DNA of 64,000 nt from Lachnospiraceae bacterium (GCA_910575775.1 CAJTEY010000014.1:28327-92326); one strand, 5' to 3'; shown: positions 18,333 through 27,874, counted from the stretch's first letter. Made by a program: numbers and translations. Notes: generated by a model not told the origin, from the letters alone.

Positions 18333-20019
18333 AGGAGCCGGAATCAGACTTAAGATCAATGCCTGTATTCTTGCTACATTAGTTGTGCTTGTTGCGCTGA
18401 TGGCGGTGGTAATCGGCAGGGCCAGTCAGTATAATGCGCAGTACTCCCAGATTCTTGACAGCATCAGTAAGGTGACTTTCGTTAAGGACAACGCCTCTTA
18501 TCTTGGGCGGACTGTTGTTGTGAAGTGCAGCACGGGCGGCGATATTGCCTCCAGCGGGCACGTGGAAATCATAGATACCATGGAGCGGTATGTGGCGGAA
18601 GTCGGAGAGAATGTGCCACAGGAGGCAGAATATTCGGAAATGCGCAACCAGTTTGACAAATTTGCCTCCGAGGCCGGAAAATTTATTGCATCCTTCAGAG
18701 AACTGCAGGCTGCCTGCGGCGCCTCCTACTCCTCGGCGGGGCTGAATGCGGCCCAGGATATGAGCGGCAGTATGAGCTTTGTCAGCACCAGCGCCGAGAC
18801 ACTTTTAGCGTCGGAGATAGCAAGAAGTGAGCTGATTGTAGATGAAATTCAAAATGACTTCAAGCGCACGATTACCATGATCATAGCTGCTGTCGTGTTT
18901 ACGGCAATTATAGTCATAGCGGCGACATTTGTTCTGACGCAGAGCATGACTGCACCGATTATACAGCTGCAGAAAAATCTCACGGTTATGTCTGAGGGTA
19001 ATCTGACAGGCGAGGATATCAAGGTGAAAAGCCGGGATGAGGCAGGGCGCGCCGCTTCGGCTTTTAACAAGATGAAAGGCAGTCTGGTGCGCTTGATCAG
19101 CAAAGTGGCAGCCAACATGTCGGAGCTGAAAATGGCTACTGCGACGGTCAACAACAGCGTGGATGAGAATGCCCAGGGTGGTACCCGGATTGCCGATGCA
19201 GTGGAAGGGATGCTGTCTGCTCTGGAGAGGCAGCAGGAAGAAGTGAGCCGTGCCCGGGAGCAGATCAGCGATATGGGAAATATTGCCGGAAAAGTGGCGG
19301 ATTATGCAGAAGCGATCCACGGAAATGCGGAAAAGACGAGGGACAATGCCAGAGACGGCATGCAGAAAATCGTGGCTTATGTGGAGCAGATGCAGGAGGT
19401 TAACCGCTCTATGCGGGATATGGAGAGCGTATTTGCTTCCTTTGGTGAAAACACAAAGGGAATGACGGAGGCACTGGCGTCTATTTCGTCTATCGCGTCA
19501 CAGACCAATCTGCTCTCACTGAACGCATCTATTGAGGCGGCGAGAGCCGGGGAAGCCGGGAGAGGATTTGCGGTAGTGGCTACGGAAATCCGGAATCTGG
19601 CGGATGACTCCCAGGCCGCAGCCGCGCATATAGGGAAGATGATCGAGGCTGTCAGCAGACAGGCGGATCAGATGACGGAGCGGTTGCGGGAGAGCCTTGA
19701 CCAGCTGGAGAAAGGAAACCAGATGACGGGAGAGGCCAGGGAGAGTTTCGAGATTATCACCTTGGGTACGGATGAGGTCGGCAACAGCGTGGAGGACATC
19801 ATAAGCGGTGTGGAGGTTCTGAGCGAAAGAATCCGGGAAGCGATGGACAGCATGGGAACCGTGAAGGAAGCCGCAGACAGTAACGTGACAGAGATCAACG
19901 AAGTCAGTGCGGTGGTGGCTGAGCAGTCTGCGAATCTGGAAGAGGTGTCTGAAGCTATGGACAAGCTGCTTGCGCTCACAGGTGATGTGGAAGGGCTGGT
20001 AGGCGAATTTAAGATTTAG
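18295..20019 (+). CDS. Methyl-accepting chemotaxis protein
   Basis: A 574-aa chemoreceptor. TM1 is about residues 20-42, an extracytoplasmic sensor of roughly 150 residues follows, TM2 is ~191-217, then HAMP ([18 protein letters not shown]) and the signalling domain with its tip near residue 410 ([32 protein letters not shown] pattern). Three in-frame ATGs are possible (18289, 18295, 18301); 18295 has GAAGGAG at the best distance. The sensor differs from that of the receptor at 16255, suggesting a different ligand. The downstream region holds a poly-G promoter-like element rather than a simple terminator. Confidence 0.88.
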   Translation: MQMEKQQKMKNGKGAGIRLKINACILATLVVLVALMAVVIGRASQYNAQYSQILDSISKVTFVKDNASYLGRTVVVKCSTGGDIASSGHVEIIDTMERYVAEVGENVPQEAEYSEMRNQFDKFASEAGKFIASFRELQAACGASYSSAGLNAAQDMSGSMSFVSTSAETLLASEIARSELIVDEIQNDFKRTITMIIAAVVFTAIIVIAATFVLTQSMTAPIIQLQKNLTVMSEGNLTGEDIKVKSRDEAGRAASAFNKMKGSLVRLISKVAANMSELKMATATVNNSVDENAQGGTRIADAVEGMLSALERQQEEVSRAREQISDMGNIAGKVADYAEAIHGNAEKTRDNARDGMQKIVAYVEQMQEVNRSMRDMESVFASFGENTKGMTEALASISSIASQTNLLSLNASIEAARAGEAGRGFAVVATEIRNLADDSQAAAAHIGKMIEAVSRQADQMTERLRESLDQLEKGNQMTGEARESFEIITLGTDEVGNSVEDIISGVEVLSERIREAMDSMGTVKEAADSNVTEINEVSAVVAEQSANLEEVSEAMDKLLALTGDVEGLVGEFKI

Positions 20020-20063
20020 GGTCTGGATAAAAAAGATAGTATGTAAAATATCATAAAAATGAG

Positions 20064-20129
20064 AAAAAACACGTAAAGCACTTGCTTTTTATACGCGGGG
20101 GGGGGGTAAAATAGTCTTACGTGTTTTTT
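20064..20129. repeat. 13-bp inverted repeat flanking a poly-G element
   Basis: The arm AAAAAACACGTAA (20064-20076) and its exact reverse complement TTACGTGTTTTTT (20117-20129) enclose 40 bases that contain the poly-G promoter-like sequence. Either the repeat is a Rho-independent terminator of the chemoreceptor gene with an unusually long loop (the right arm ends in a T-run), or it marks an invertible segment. No recombinase gene lies in the window, so the terminator reading is simpler. Confidence 0.6.
20082..20112 (+). promoter_or_regulatory. Promoter-like element with 10-G tract in its spacer
   Basis: A weak -35 box TTGCTT (20082-20087) and -10 box TAAAAT (20107-20112) are separated by 19 bases including ten consecutive G at 20097-20106. 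Eight G would give the ideal 17, as for the element at 8912. It precedes the truncated paralog of the giant gene. Confidence 0.45.
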
Positions 20130-22165
20130 TGCTGTGCAAAAATGCGATAAAAGGAAAGGGTGGATATGTTGTTGGTTCTACCTGGAATTCCTTTACGGCA
20201 GTGTTCAATGCTGGTGAGGGCGATAAGACGTTCCAGATCCGCTGGGAAGACGGCTATGTGGAGAGCTATACGCTGAAATTCGCGGAGGCTGTCAAGCTGG
20301 AAAATCTGGAGGATGCGGTTGCACCTAAGGCGCTGGCATTCAATTCACCCAATAAGAAAATGGCGGTAGGCCAGGAGCAGCAGCTTGACGTGAAGATCAC
20401 GAAAGAGCAGATGGGAGATGTGATCTATCTCGGCTATAAGAGTGACGATACCAAGACGCTGGTTGTTGATGAAGGCGGCAGAGTGACTGCACTGAAGATT
20501 GGTAGTGCGACAGTTACGGTATTCCCGCAACATCTTGTGAACGATAAGGACTTCGAAAACACGCTGAAGGGCATGAAAGAGAATCAGTGGAAATCCAAAG
20601 GTTTCGCTATCGCGCCGATTTATATCAATAAATCAACGGAAGACGCTTATAGAAAAAGTGCAAAATATGTGAGTCGTCTGCAGGGACTGGATGTGAAGAC
20701 GGATTACACGATCTACGTGAGAAATGTGTGTGCAGTCAGAACGCTCACGGATGGAACCGGCGGCGTAGTTACACAGGCGGCGATGAATGAAAGTGCGGTA
20801 GATCCTGCGGCGGACAGAGCTGACCAGATAGAAATCCCGCTTCCTTTTGCCGGTGAGGATAAAGCAAAATATAAGGATGTCTATGAGGAGCCGAAGCTGG
20901 AATATGCACTGGCAAAATGCTATGATAAGAAGACGGATACATGGGGCTGGGGAACGAAGAACGATTACGCAAGTATAGATAAGAAGGGTAAGATAAAATT
21001 TACCGGAATACCGAGAGATGATGATCCGCTTATAGTCAGAGTCCATGTTGTCGGTACCGAGATAAATGCATATGCAGATTTTTCTTTCTGGGACAATGCG
21101 GATTCTGTTGCGGTCGCTAAGAAGTCTGTCACACTGTCTGTCGGGCAGGGACAGAATCTGGGGGATCTGCTTACCTATAATCTGGGCAAAATGAAATTGA
21201 CAGCTTATCCAGATCGTTCCATCGATACGGAAAAGGTGCGCAACGCGATCAAGAGCCAGAACCAGTCAGAATTCTTTACGGTGACTGAGGGCGGTTATCT
21301 GAGAGCAGTCAATGGCGGCGGTAAGCTGGAGCCGGTAAAGAGTCTGAAGGCGTGCGACGTGACACACAATAACTTTGGACTGACCTTCAGTTATTCGGGT
21401 TATGCAAGCAGTTTCCTGCTGGAAGTTTCTGATACAAAGAAGCCGATTTACAGCAAAGTGCTCAGCGGGGGCAACGGTATTGAGCGGCTCCTCGTGACTG
21501 ACAAAGACGGCAAGTATGTTCAGAGACGCAATGCGCAGGGTGATCTGGTGTACGACGAGAACGGTGATCCTGTATGGACATGGAAACAGGGCACATATGA
21601 GATTTCGGATCGGTTTATCAGGGATCTGGGTATCAGGCTCTATAAAGATTCCCAGTATACGGTCAGCCTTACACCGATTTACGGTGCAAATAAGGCAAAA
21701 CCGGCTACCGCTAAGGTGAAGACCACGAAGATACCAGTACAGGACGAGTATCTTGAAAATGGATACGACGACAATGGCAATTTGATCTGGGGCTGCGATA
21801 GAAAAGGCGGCATGGGTATCACTGTGTCGGAAGGTGACAGAGGGTTAAATTTAGGAGAATGGAATAAAACCTTATATGCGGTATCGGGAAATACCTATAC
21901 GCTTACTGCCGAAGTAGACAACAAGCGCGGGCGTGTCAGCGATACACTTGTCTGGACGGTTGGCGACGCCAAGGTAGCGAGTGTCAAGGCGGCGGCAGGG
22001 ACTTACTGCATTACCCTGACGGGTCTGAAACCGGGCAAAACGACGCTGGAAGTAAAATCAAAGCTTCTTGGCAACAAGGTGATCGCAAGATATGATATCA
22101 ATGTGGGTGCGGTTAAAAATGCCTGGAATAACGCTGCGTATTATGGGGAAAACGAGCCCGACTAA
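20129..22165 (+). pseudogene. Truncated paralog of the giant secreted protein
   Basis: A 678-codon frame homologous to about residues 1265-2035 of the protein at 9026. Shared stretches include FQIRWEDGY against FDIRWEEGF, VAPKALAFN against VAPKSLAFN, GRVTALKIGSATVTV against GYVTALKKGSATVYV, and YTIYVRNV against YTVYVRNV. It lacks a signal peptide, the N-terminal modules and the C-terminal PPC-like pair. The frame opens mid-domain with only a TTG (20129) and no ribosome site in frame; the good site before ATG 20166 is in another frame and leads to a short dead end. It is probably a decayed or partial duplicate, or a silent cassette. The reading frame has stayed open for 2 kb, which argues for recent truncation or selection. 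Confidence 0.7.
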
Positions 22166-22210
22166 TCATAGTTATATAGTTGTTCATTGTGTGTAATATT
22201 ACATTAATGT

Positions 22211-22253
22211 AGAAACACCCTGCGGGCGCAGCAATGCCTGCGGGTGTTTCTGT
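22211..22253 (+). terminator. Terminator after the truncated paralog
   Basis: Arms AGAAACACCC (22211-22220) and GGGTGTTTCT (22242-22251), with inner GCGGGC/GCCTGC pairing. The tail is poor in T, so termination strength is uncertain. Confidence 0.65.
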
Positions 22254-22322
22254 GTATGGGGAGTACATTTCACAAACGGACGGATGCTGCCGGAAGGAAA
22301 TACCGTTCTCTGGAATGACGAG

Positions 22323-22343
22323 AAGTTGTAAATGGTACAACTT
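22323..22343. promoter_or_regulatory. AraR-type operator upstream of the chvE-type promoter
   Basis: A perfect inverted repeat AAGTTGTA-N5-TACAACTT, containing the TTGTA/TACAA half-sites of the Bacillus AraR box but with a longer spacer. It lies 34 bases upstream of the -35 box. Confidence 0.55.
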
Positions 22344-22376
22344 TTGTAAGATGTATGTAGATATTGAATAAAAAGA

Positions 22377-22405
22377 TTGACAATTTATCAGCATGTATAT
22401 ATAAT
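22377..22405 (+). promoter_or_regulatory. Consensus promoter of the chvE-type operon
   Basis: TTGACA (22377-22382), a 17-base spacer and TATAAT (22400-22405), a full sigma-A consensus. The transcript would have a leader of about 200 bases carrying the second palindrome. Confidence 0.8.
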
Positions 22406-22530
22406 GAAAATATCATCTGGAGACATGATGGTAAAAATGCACAGAATGACTTGCGAATTGGATGCCTGTTAAGCAAAATGTCCTAAATACTGGTTTTTAA
22501 AAAGGATAAAATATTTTGAAAATCGGCGAA

Positions 22531-22548
22531 ATGTACAGTGTACAACTT
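22531..22548. promoter_or_regulatory. Second AraR-type operator before chvE
   Basis: ATGTACAGTGTACAACTT contains the palindrome TGTACA-G-TGTACA and shares TACAACTT with the upstream site 208 bases away. Two spaced sites would suit looping by AraR dimers, as in Bacillus; this is inference. Confidence 0.45.
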
Positions 22549-22612
22549 AGAGGCGTATATAGACAAGTTGGCTGTGCCAAACAACTATTCTTTAAGGGAG
22601 GAAAAAGAAGAC

Positions 22613-23800
22613 ATGAAAAAGAAAGTTTTAGGCACACTTCTGAGTGTAGCAATGGTTGCTTCCATGCTTGTAGGCTGTGGCGGCGGCGAGGCAGAGACAG
22701 CAGCTCCTGCAGCAACTGAGGGAGCTCCTGCAGCAGATGCGGAGGAAACTCCTGCAGCAGATGCTCCGGCAGCAGACGCAGAGGAAGCTCCCGCAGCAGA
22801 TGCTCCGGCAGCAACTGGCGGCAAGAAGGTTGGCGTGGCAATGCCTACCCAGTCTTCCGAGAGATGGATCAACGACGGCGCTAACATGAAGGCTCAGCTC
22901 GAGGCTCTTGGCTACGAGGTAGACCTTCAGTACGCAGAGGATGATGTACAGGCACAGGTTTCCCAGATTGAGAACATGATCGCTTCCGGCGTAAACTGCC
23001 TGGTTATCGCTTCTATCGACTCTGACGCTCTGGTTAATGTAGAGGCTCAGGCGAAAGAGGCAGGCATTCCGATCATCGCTTACGACCGTCTGCTGATGAA
23101 CACGGATGCAGTTTCCTACTACGCTACTTTCGATAACAAGGGCGTTGGTACCGCAATCGGTAAGTACATTGAGGAAAATGCAGGTCTTGATCCTGCAGAC
23201 CCGAAGACCATCGAGTTCTTCATGGGTTCCCCTGATGATAACAACGCACATATGCTTTACGCAGGTCTGATGGAGGTTCTTCAGCCTTATCTGGACAACG
23301 GCGCACTGGTTTGTAAGTCCGGCAGAACTTCTTTCGATGATACCTGTATCTTAAGATGGTCCCAGGAGACCGCTCAGCAGAACTGTGAGAACTATCTGAC
23401 AGGTTTCTACGCTGACGAGGATCTTGACATCTGCGCTACCGCTTTCGACGGTTTCGCATACGGCTGTAAGGCGGCTCTTGAGGGCGCCGGTTACACAGAC
23501 GAAAACTGGCCGATGATCACTGGTCAGGACGCAGAGCTGATGGCTACCAAGAACATCATCTCCGGCAAGCAGACCATGTCCATCTACAAGGATACCCGTC
23601 TTCTGGCTGAGAAGTGCGTTACGATGGTGCAGGCAGTGCTTGAGGGTGCAGAGCCTGAGATCAACGATACCGAGCAGTATGACAACGGTAAGATCGTAGT
23701 TCCTTCTTACCTGTGCACACCTGTAGCAGTTGACCAGTCCAACTATGAGGAAATCATTGTAGAGGGCGGTTACTACACAGCGGAGCAGTTAGCTGAGTAA
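22613..23800 (+). CDS. chvE: ChvE-type multiple monosaccharide-binding lipoprotein
   Basis: The 395-aa binding protein of a ChvE/GguA/GguB (MmsAB-type) importer, a family that takes arabinose, galactose, glucose and xylose. A lipoprotein signal ends at Cys22 (MLVGC); residues ~23-66 are an Ala/Pro/Asp/Glu linker with a repeated [15 protein letters not shown] unit; the binding domain follows (VGVAMPTQSSERWINDG, IIAYDRLLMNTDAVSYYATFDN, ITGQDAELMATKNIISGKQTM, typical of this family). ATG 22613 has AAGGGAGG upstream, whereas the frame start at 22538 would bury the signal peptide. Flanking AraR-like sites and the downstream araA-araB-araD genes point to L-arabinose as a main substrate. Strongly biased codons suggest high expression. 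Confidence 0.9.
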   Translation: MKKKVLGTLLSVAMVASMLVGCGGGEAETAAPAATEGAPAADAEETPAADAPAADAEEAPAADAPAATGGKKVGVAMPTQSSERWINDGANMKAQLEALGYEVDLQYAEDDVQAQVSQIENMIASGVNCLVIASIDSDALVNVEAQAKEAGIPIIAYDRLLMNTDAVSYYATFDNKGVGTAIGKYIEENAGLDPADPKTIEFFMGSPDDNNAHMLYAGLMEVLQPYLDNGALVCKSGRTSFDDTCILRWSQETAQQNCENYLTGFYADEDLDICATAFDGFAYGCKAALEGAGYTDENWPMITGQDAELMATKNIISGKQTMSIYKDTRLLAEKCVTMVQAVLEGAEPEINDTEQYDNGKIVVPSYLCTPVAVDQSNYEEIIVEGGYYTAEQLAE

Positions 23801-23819
23801 TCTATCATAAGATATTAGG

Positions 23820-23851
23820 AGGGCGGCGGCAGTTTTGCGGCCGCCCTTTTT
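23820..23851 (+). terminator. Intra-operon hairpin after chvE
   Basis: AGGGCGGC (23820-23827) pairs with GCCGCCCT (23840-23847), followed by a T-run. It should attenuate transcription between the binding-protein gene and the ATPase gene. Confidence 0.85.
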
Positions 23852-23939
23852 CAACAGTCTGGAACCATGCGGATTCCAAAACAGAATGCCAATGGGACTG
23901 GGCCGTCAAGAAAAATAGATGGAGAAGGGAGTTGGGAAA

Positions 23940-25499
23940 ATGTCGGATTACATCTTGGAAATGAACCACATTGTCAAGGAATTTTCAGGTGTCCGGGCGC
24001 TGGATGATGTGAATCTGAAGGTGAGACGCGGGGAGATCCATGCTCTGTGCGGTGAGAACGGCGCGGGAAAATCTACGCTGATGAATGTTCTCTCGGGCGT
24101 CTGGCCTCATGGTACATATTCTGGCGATGTCGTGTACAAGGGGGAGACATGTAAGTTCCACAATCTGAGGGACAGTGAGGCGAAAGGTATCGTTATTATC
24201 CACCAGGAGCTCGCTTTGAGTCCGCTTCTGTCGGTGGCGGAGAATGTGTTCCTGGGCAATGAGCAGTTGGCGGCAAAAGGGGTTATAGACTGGACGAAGA
24301 CCAGGCAGCGGGCGCAGGAGATGCTTGCCAGGGTAGGTCTGGAGCATGAAGATGTGAATGTGCCGGTTAACTCTCTGGGTGTAGGCAAACAGCAGCTGAT
24401 TGAAATTGCGAAGGCAATGGCGAAGAAGGTTGAACTTCTGATCCTTGACGAGCCGACTGCGGCACTCAATGATGAGGAGAGTAAAAAGCTTCTTGACATT
24501 ATGCTGGAGCTTAAGAAACAGGGAATTACCTGTATTATTATTTCCCATAAGTTAAATGAGATTGAATATGTATCTGACGCTGTAACAATCATCCGTGATG
24601 GTAAGACCATTGAAACGCTGATCAAGGGTAAGGACGATATGTCCGAGGACCGTGTGATTAAGGGCATGGTGGGACGTGAAATGACCAACCGTTACCCGGC
24701 GCGCGAAGGCGTTAAGATTGGTGATACCATTTTTGAAGTCAAGGGTTGGAATGTTTATCATCCCGATGATGCAGAGCGTCAGGTTTTGAAAAATATTAAC
24801 ATCAGTGTTAAGGCGGGCGAGGTAGTCGGGCTTGCCGGACTGATGGGCGCGGGGCGTACCGAGTTCGCCATGAGCGTATTCGGACACAGCTACGGGCAGA
24901 AGATTTCCGGAACCGTAAAGATTAACGGCAAGGAAGTGGAAATGAAAACCGTAAAGCAGGCGATTGACAGTAAGCTTGCCTATGTGTCTGAGGACAGAAA
25001 GGTGTACGGTCTGAATCTGATCGGTGAGATCAAGGAGAATATGACGATAGCGGCCCGTCCGAAATTCTTTTCCAAGCACGGTGTGATCAACGGAAACGAT
25101 GAGATTGTTGCGGCGGAAGAGTACAAGAAAAGGATTAATGTCAAGGCTACTTCCATCGAGCAGGTGGTTGGCTCGCTGTCCGGCGGTAACCAGCAGAAGG
25201 TAGTTCTGGCGAAGTGGATGCTGACACAGCCGGATGTGCTGATCCTGGATGAGCCTACCCGCGGTATCGACGTGGGTGCAAAGTATGAAATTTACTGTGT
25301 CATCAATGAACTGGCAAAAGCCGGCAAGGCAGTGCTCATCATCTCTTCCGAAATGCCGGAAATCATCGGTACCTGTGACAGGACCTATGTTATCAACGAG
25401 GGACAGATCGCGGGTGAGCTGAATCACGAGGAGCTGACACAGGAAAAAATTATGCAGTGTATTATGGCACATAATAGAAAGGGTGATGGAAATGAATGA
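23940..25499 (+). CDS. gguA: GguA-type monosaccharide ABC transporter ATPase
   Basis: A 519-aa tandem ATPase energising uptake through the neighbouring permease. The first domain has Walker A GENGAGKST near residue 41, signature-region LGVGKQQLIEIAKA and Walker B LILDEPTAAL. The second has the degenerate Walker A GLMGAGRTE, signature LSGGNQQKV and LILDEPTRGID. The phrase LSGVWPHGTYSGDV and the DDAERQVLKNI insertion are typical of the GguA/MmsA group. ATG 23940 has AAGGGA nine bases before it; ATG 23919 has no site. Its stop overlaps the permease start by eight bases, indicating coupled translation. Confidence 0.9.
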   Translation: MSDYILEMNHIVKEFSGVRALDDVNLKVRRGEIHALCGENGAGKSTLMNVLSGVWPHGTYSGDVVYKGETCKFHNLRDSEAKGIVIIHQELALSPLLSVAENVFLGNEQLAAKGVIDWTKTRQRAQEMLARVGLEHEDVNVPVNSLGVGKQQLIEIAKAMAKKVELLILDEPTAALNDEESKKLLDIMLELKKQGITCIIISHKLNEIEYVSDAVTIIRDGKTIETLIKGKDDMSEDRVIKGMVGREMTNRYPAREGVKIGDTIFEVKGWNVYHPDDAERQVLKNINISVKAGEVVGLAGLMGAGRTEFAMSVFGHSYGQKISGTVKINGKEVEMKTVKQAIDSKLAYVSEDRKVYGLNLIGEIKENMTIAARPKFFSKHGVINGNDEIVAAEEYKKRINVKATSIEQVVGSLSGGNQQKVVLAKWMLTQPDVLILDEPTRGIDVGAKYEIYCVINELAKAGKAVLIISSEMPEIIGTCDRTYVINEGQIAGELNHEELTQEKIMQCIMAHNRKGDGNE

Positions 25500-26664
25500 G
25501 AAGAAAAAAGTAGTCAATCTTGACATGAAACAGTACGGTATGTTTCTGGCGCTTATCGCCATCTATGTTATTTTTGCCATTATGACGGGTGGAAAAAACC
25601 TTTCCCCGGCTAATATCAACAATCTTATCATGCAGAACGGTTATGTGGTTATCCTTGCCATCGGTATGCTGCTGTGCGTGCTGACCGGTAACGTTGATCT
25701 GGGTGTTGGTTCTGTTGTGGCTCTTACAGGCGCTGCAGCAGGTATTATTCTGATCGACTATAAGCTGAATATGTGGGTGGCAATCTTTGTGGCGCTGCTG
25801 ATCGGTCTTCTGGTAGGTATGTTTGCAGGCTTCTTTATCGCATATCTGGACATTCCGCCTTTCGTTGTGACGCTGGCTACGATGCTGATGGGCCGCGGCC
25901 TTACATACACGCTCTTGAAGGCACAGACAAAGGGTCCTCATCCCGACAATTTTGTATATCTGGGCGCGGGCTTCCTTCCTACAGCTAAGATCAGTTTTGG
26001 GGACGGCACTCTGGATCTGGTTTGTATCGCGGTAGCGATTGTTGCTTCCGTTGCTCTGGTTCTCAACGAGATTCGCAGCATCAAGACAAAAGAGAAATAC
26101 AACTTTGCGACCAATCCTATGTGGCAGGTTGTGCTGAAACTGGTGGTTATGCTCTTTATCATCTGGTTCTGCTTCTTTAAGCTGGCGCAGTACAACGGAC
26201 TTCCGTTCGTACTTGTCATCATGGCTCTGCTGATTGCATTGTACGGATTTATCACAAGCAAGACGGTGGCGGGCCGTCAGATCTACGCGCTGGGCGGCAA
26301 CAGAAAGGCGGCAAACCTTTCTGGTATTGATACGAAGAAAGTGTTCTTCTGGGTGTACACCAACATGGGAATTTTAAGTGCGGTAGCAGGTATCGTTTTA
26401 TCTGCGCGTAACTCTTCCTCCACTCCGAAGGCCGGTGACGGTTTCGAGATGGATGCCATTGCATCCTGTTACATCGGCGGTGCGGCAGTGGCCGGCGGCG
26501 CTGGTACAATTATGGGTGCGGTAGTCGGTGCCTTTATCATGGGTATCCTGAATAACGGTATGTCACTGTACGGCTGGTCTACGGATATTCAGAAGATCGT
26601 GAAAGGTGCGGTTCTTCTCGGGGCTGTAACCGTGGACGTTATCTCCAAGAGAAAGAAAGGCTGA
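25492..26664 (+). CDS. gguB: GguB-type monosaccharide ABC permease
   Basis: A 390-aa single permease, longer than RbsC-type permeases as usual for the GguB/MmsB family. Multiple hydrophobic helices, the conserved VLTGNVDLGVGSVVALTG motif near residue 70, LDIPPFVVTLATMLMGRGL, and the C-terminal YIGGAAVAGGAGTIMGAVVG loop are present. Three closely spaced starts exist (25483 GTG, 25486, 25492); 25492 lies at the best distance from AGAAAGGG and overlaps the end of gguA. It probably works as a homodimer, since only one permease gene is present. Confidence 0.9.
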   Translation: MNEKKKVVNLDMKQYGMFLALIAIYVIFAIMTGGKNLSPANINNLIMQNGYVVILAIGMLLCVLTGNVDLGVGSVVALTGAAAGIILIDYKLNMWVAIFVALLIGLLVGMFAGFFIAYLDIPPFVVTLATMLMGRGLTYTLLKAQTKGPHPDNFVYLGAGFLPTAKISFGDGTLDLVCIAVAIVASVALVLNEIRSIKTKEKYNFATNPMWQVVLKLVVMLFIIWFCFFKLAQYNGLPFVLVIMALLIALYGFITSKTVAGRQIYALGGNRKAANLSGIDTKKVFFWVYTNMGILSAVAGIVLSARNSSSTPKAGDGFEMDAIASCYIGGAAVAGGAGTIMGAVVGAFIMGILNNGMSLYGWSTDIQKIVKGAVLLGAVTVDVISKRKKG

Positions 26665-26791
26665 TGATCTGATAGCAGATATATAGCAGATAAGGGCAGC
26701 GGGGGGAAACGCAGACCTTAATGTACGAGGGCGGCCCGAAAGGGTGGCCCTCTGCGTGTCTACGCGGAGCCAGAAAACGACAGGAGAAGCG

Positions 26792-27874
26792 ATGGAAAAA
26801 ACAACGCCTAAATATATGGAGCTTGTTGGATGGATCAACGAGCAGATAGAAACAAAAAAGCTTGTTCCGGGTCAGAAGATGTATTCGGAGAACACGCTGA
26901 AAGATATGTTTGGCGTGAGCCGTCAGACTGTCAGACACGCGATTGGCGTTCTGGAAAATGAGGGGATCATCCGGCGTGTGCAGGGGAGCGGCACTTACAT
27001 CAATGACAACCGTCTGGCGAATCTGACGAAGCGGATGCGGGTTTCCGTGGTGACTACTTATGTGGACGGTTATATTTTCCCGAGGACCATACAGGGTATA
27101 GAGAAAGTGCTTCTGGAGGCGGGGTATTCGGTGCAGATAGCTTTTACAAACAACCAGCATGGACGGGAAAAGACGATTCTGGAGGATATTATCAGCCGTG
27201 ACGAGGTATCGGGGCTGATTGTGGAGCCGACGAAGAGCGGGATTCCCAATCCCAACCTGCGCCTTTACCAGGAGATACGCAAGAAGCGGATTCCGGTTAT
27301 TTTTATCAACAGTTTTTATCCCCAGTTAAAGGTTCCGCATGTGTCCATCAACGATCACATGGCCGGGTGGAAAATGACGAAATATCTGCTCGCTATGGGC
27401 CATGACAGGATCGGCGGTATTTTTAAGCTGGACGACGGTCAGGGACAGGCACGGTTTTCGGGTTATATGGATGCGATGATGGACGCCGGACTCGAGGTGA
27501 AGGACGGGCAGATCATCTGGGTGGACACGGAGGAGAAACAGCATCTGGATAAAGTGACGGGAAAGGTGCTGGAGCGGTTCCGGGACTGCACGGCGGTGTT
27601 CTGCTATAACGATGAGGTAGCCTTCGGCCTTCTGGATATTTTCAGGAAGAACGGCATCCGGGTGCCTCAGGATATTTCGGTGGCCAGTGTGGACGATTCA
27701 GAGCTGGCGATTCTCGGGGAAGTTCCTATTGCATCTACACCCCACCCGATGGAGCGGCTTGGCGGGAAAGCAGCCGAAAACCTGCTGCGTATGATAAAAG
27801 ATCCGGGATTTGATGCGAACTATGAGTTTGAGGTAGATGTGGTGCCGCGCAGATCGGTACGGAAGATAAAATAG
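26792..27874 (+). CDS. araR: AraR-type arabinose-responsive repressor
   Basis: A 360-aa regulator with an N-terminal GntR winged helix (SENTLKDMFGVSRQTVRHAIG, wing VQGSGTYIND) and a C-terminal LacI-like sugar-binding domain (VFCYNDEVAFGLLDIF, DISVASVDDSELAIL). It sits between the arabinose-type importer and araA, and typical AraR-box palindromes lie just downstream in front of araA and upstream of chvE, so it most likely represses both transcripts and is released by L-arabinose. AGGAG precedes ATG 26792. It is clearly paralogous to the regulator at 2367-3449, with the same length and the shared GIIVE..KS.IP.PN region. Confidence 0.92.
   Translation: MEKTTPKYMELVGWINEQIETKKLVPGQKMYSENTLKDMFGVSRQTVRHAIGVLENEGIIRRVQGSGTYINDNRLANLTKRMRVSVVTTYVDGYIFPRTIQGIEKVLLEAGYSVQIAFTNNQHGREKTILEDIISRDEVSGLIVEPTKSGIPNPNLRLYQEIRKKRIPVIFINSFYPQLKVPHVSINDHMAGWKMTKYLLAMGHDRIGGIFKLDDGQGQARFSGYMDAMMDAGLEVKDGQIIWVDTEEKQHLDKVTGKVLERFRDCTAVFCYNDEVAFGLLDIFRKNGIRVPQDISVASVDDSELAILGEVPIASTPHPMERLGGKAAENLLRMIKDPGFDANYEFEVDVVPRRSVRKIK

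Larger units (their letters stand above)
22166..22612. other. Intergenic region upstream of the chvE-type operon
   Basis: From left to right it holds a terminator hairpin (22211-22253), an AraR-like palindrome (22323-22343), a consensus promoter (22377-22405), and a second AraR-like palindrome (22531-22548) shortly before the ribosome site AAGGGAGG of the binding-protein gene. No gene is seen in it. Confidence 0.7.

Noticed and set aside
20166..20290. ATG with a good ribosome site as the start of the truncated paralog
   Set aside because: It is in a different frame and reaches a stop after about 35 codons, so it cannot produce the paralog.
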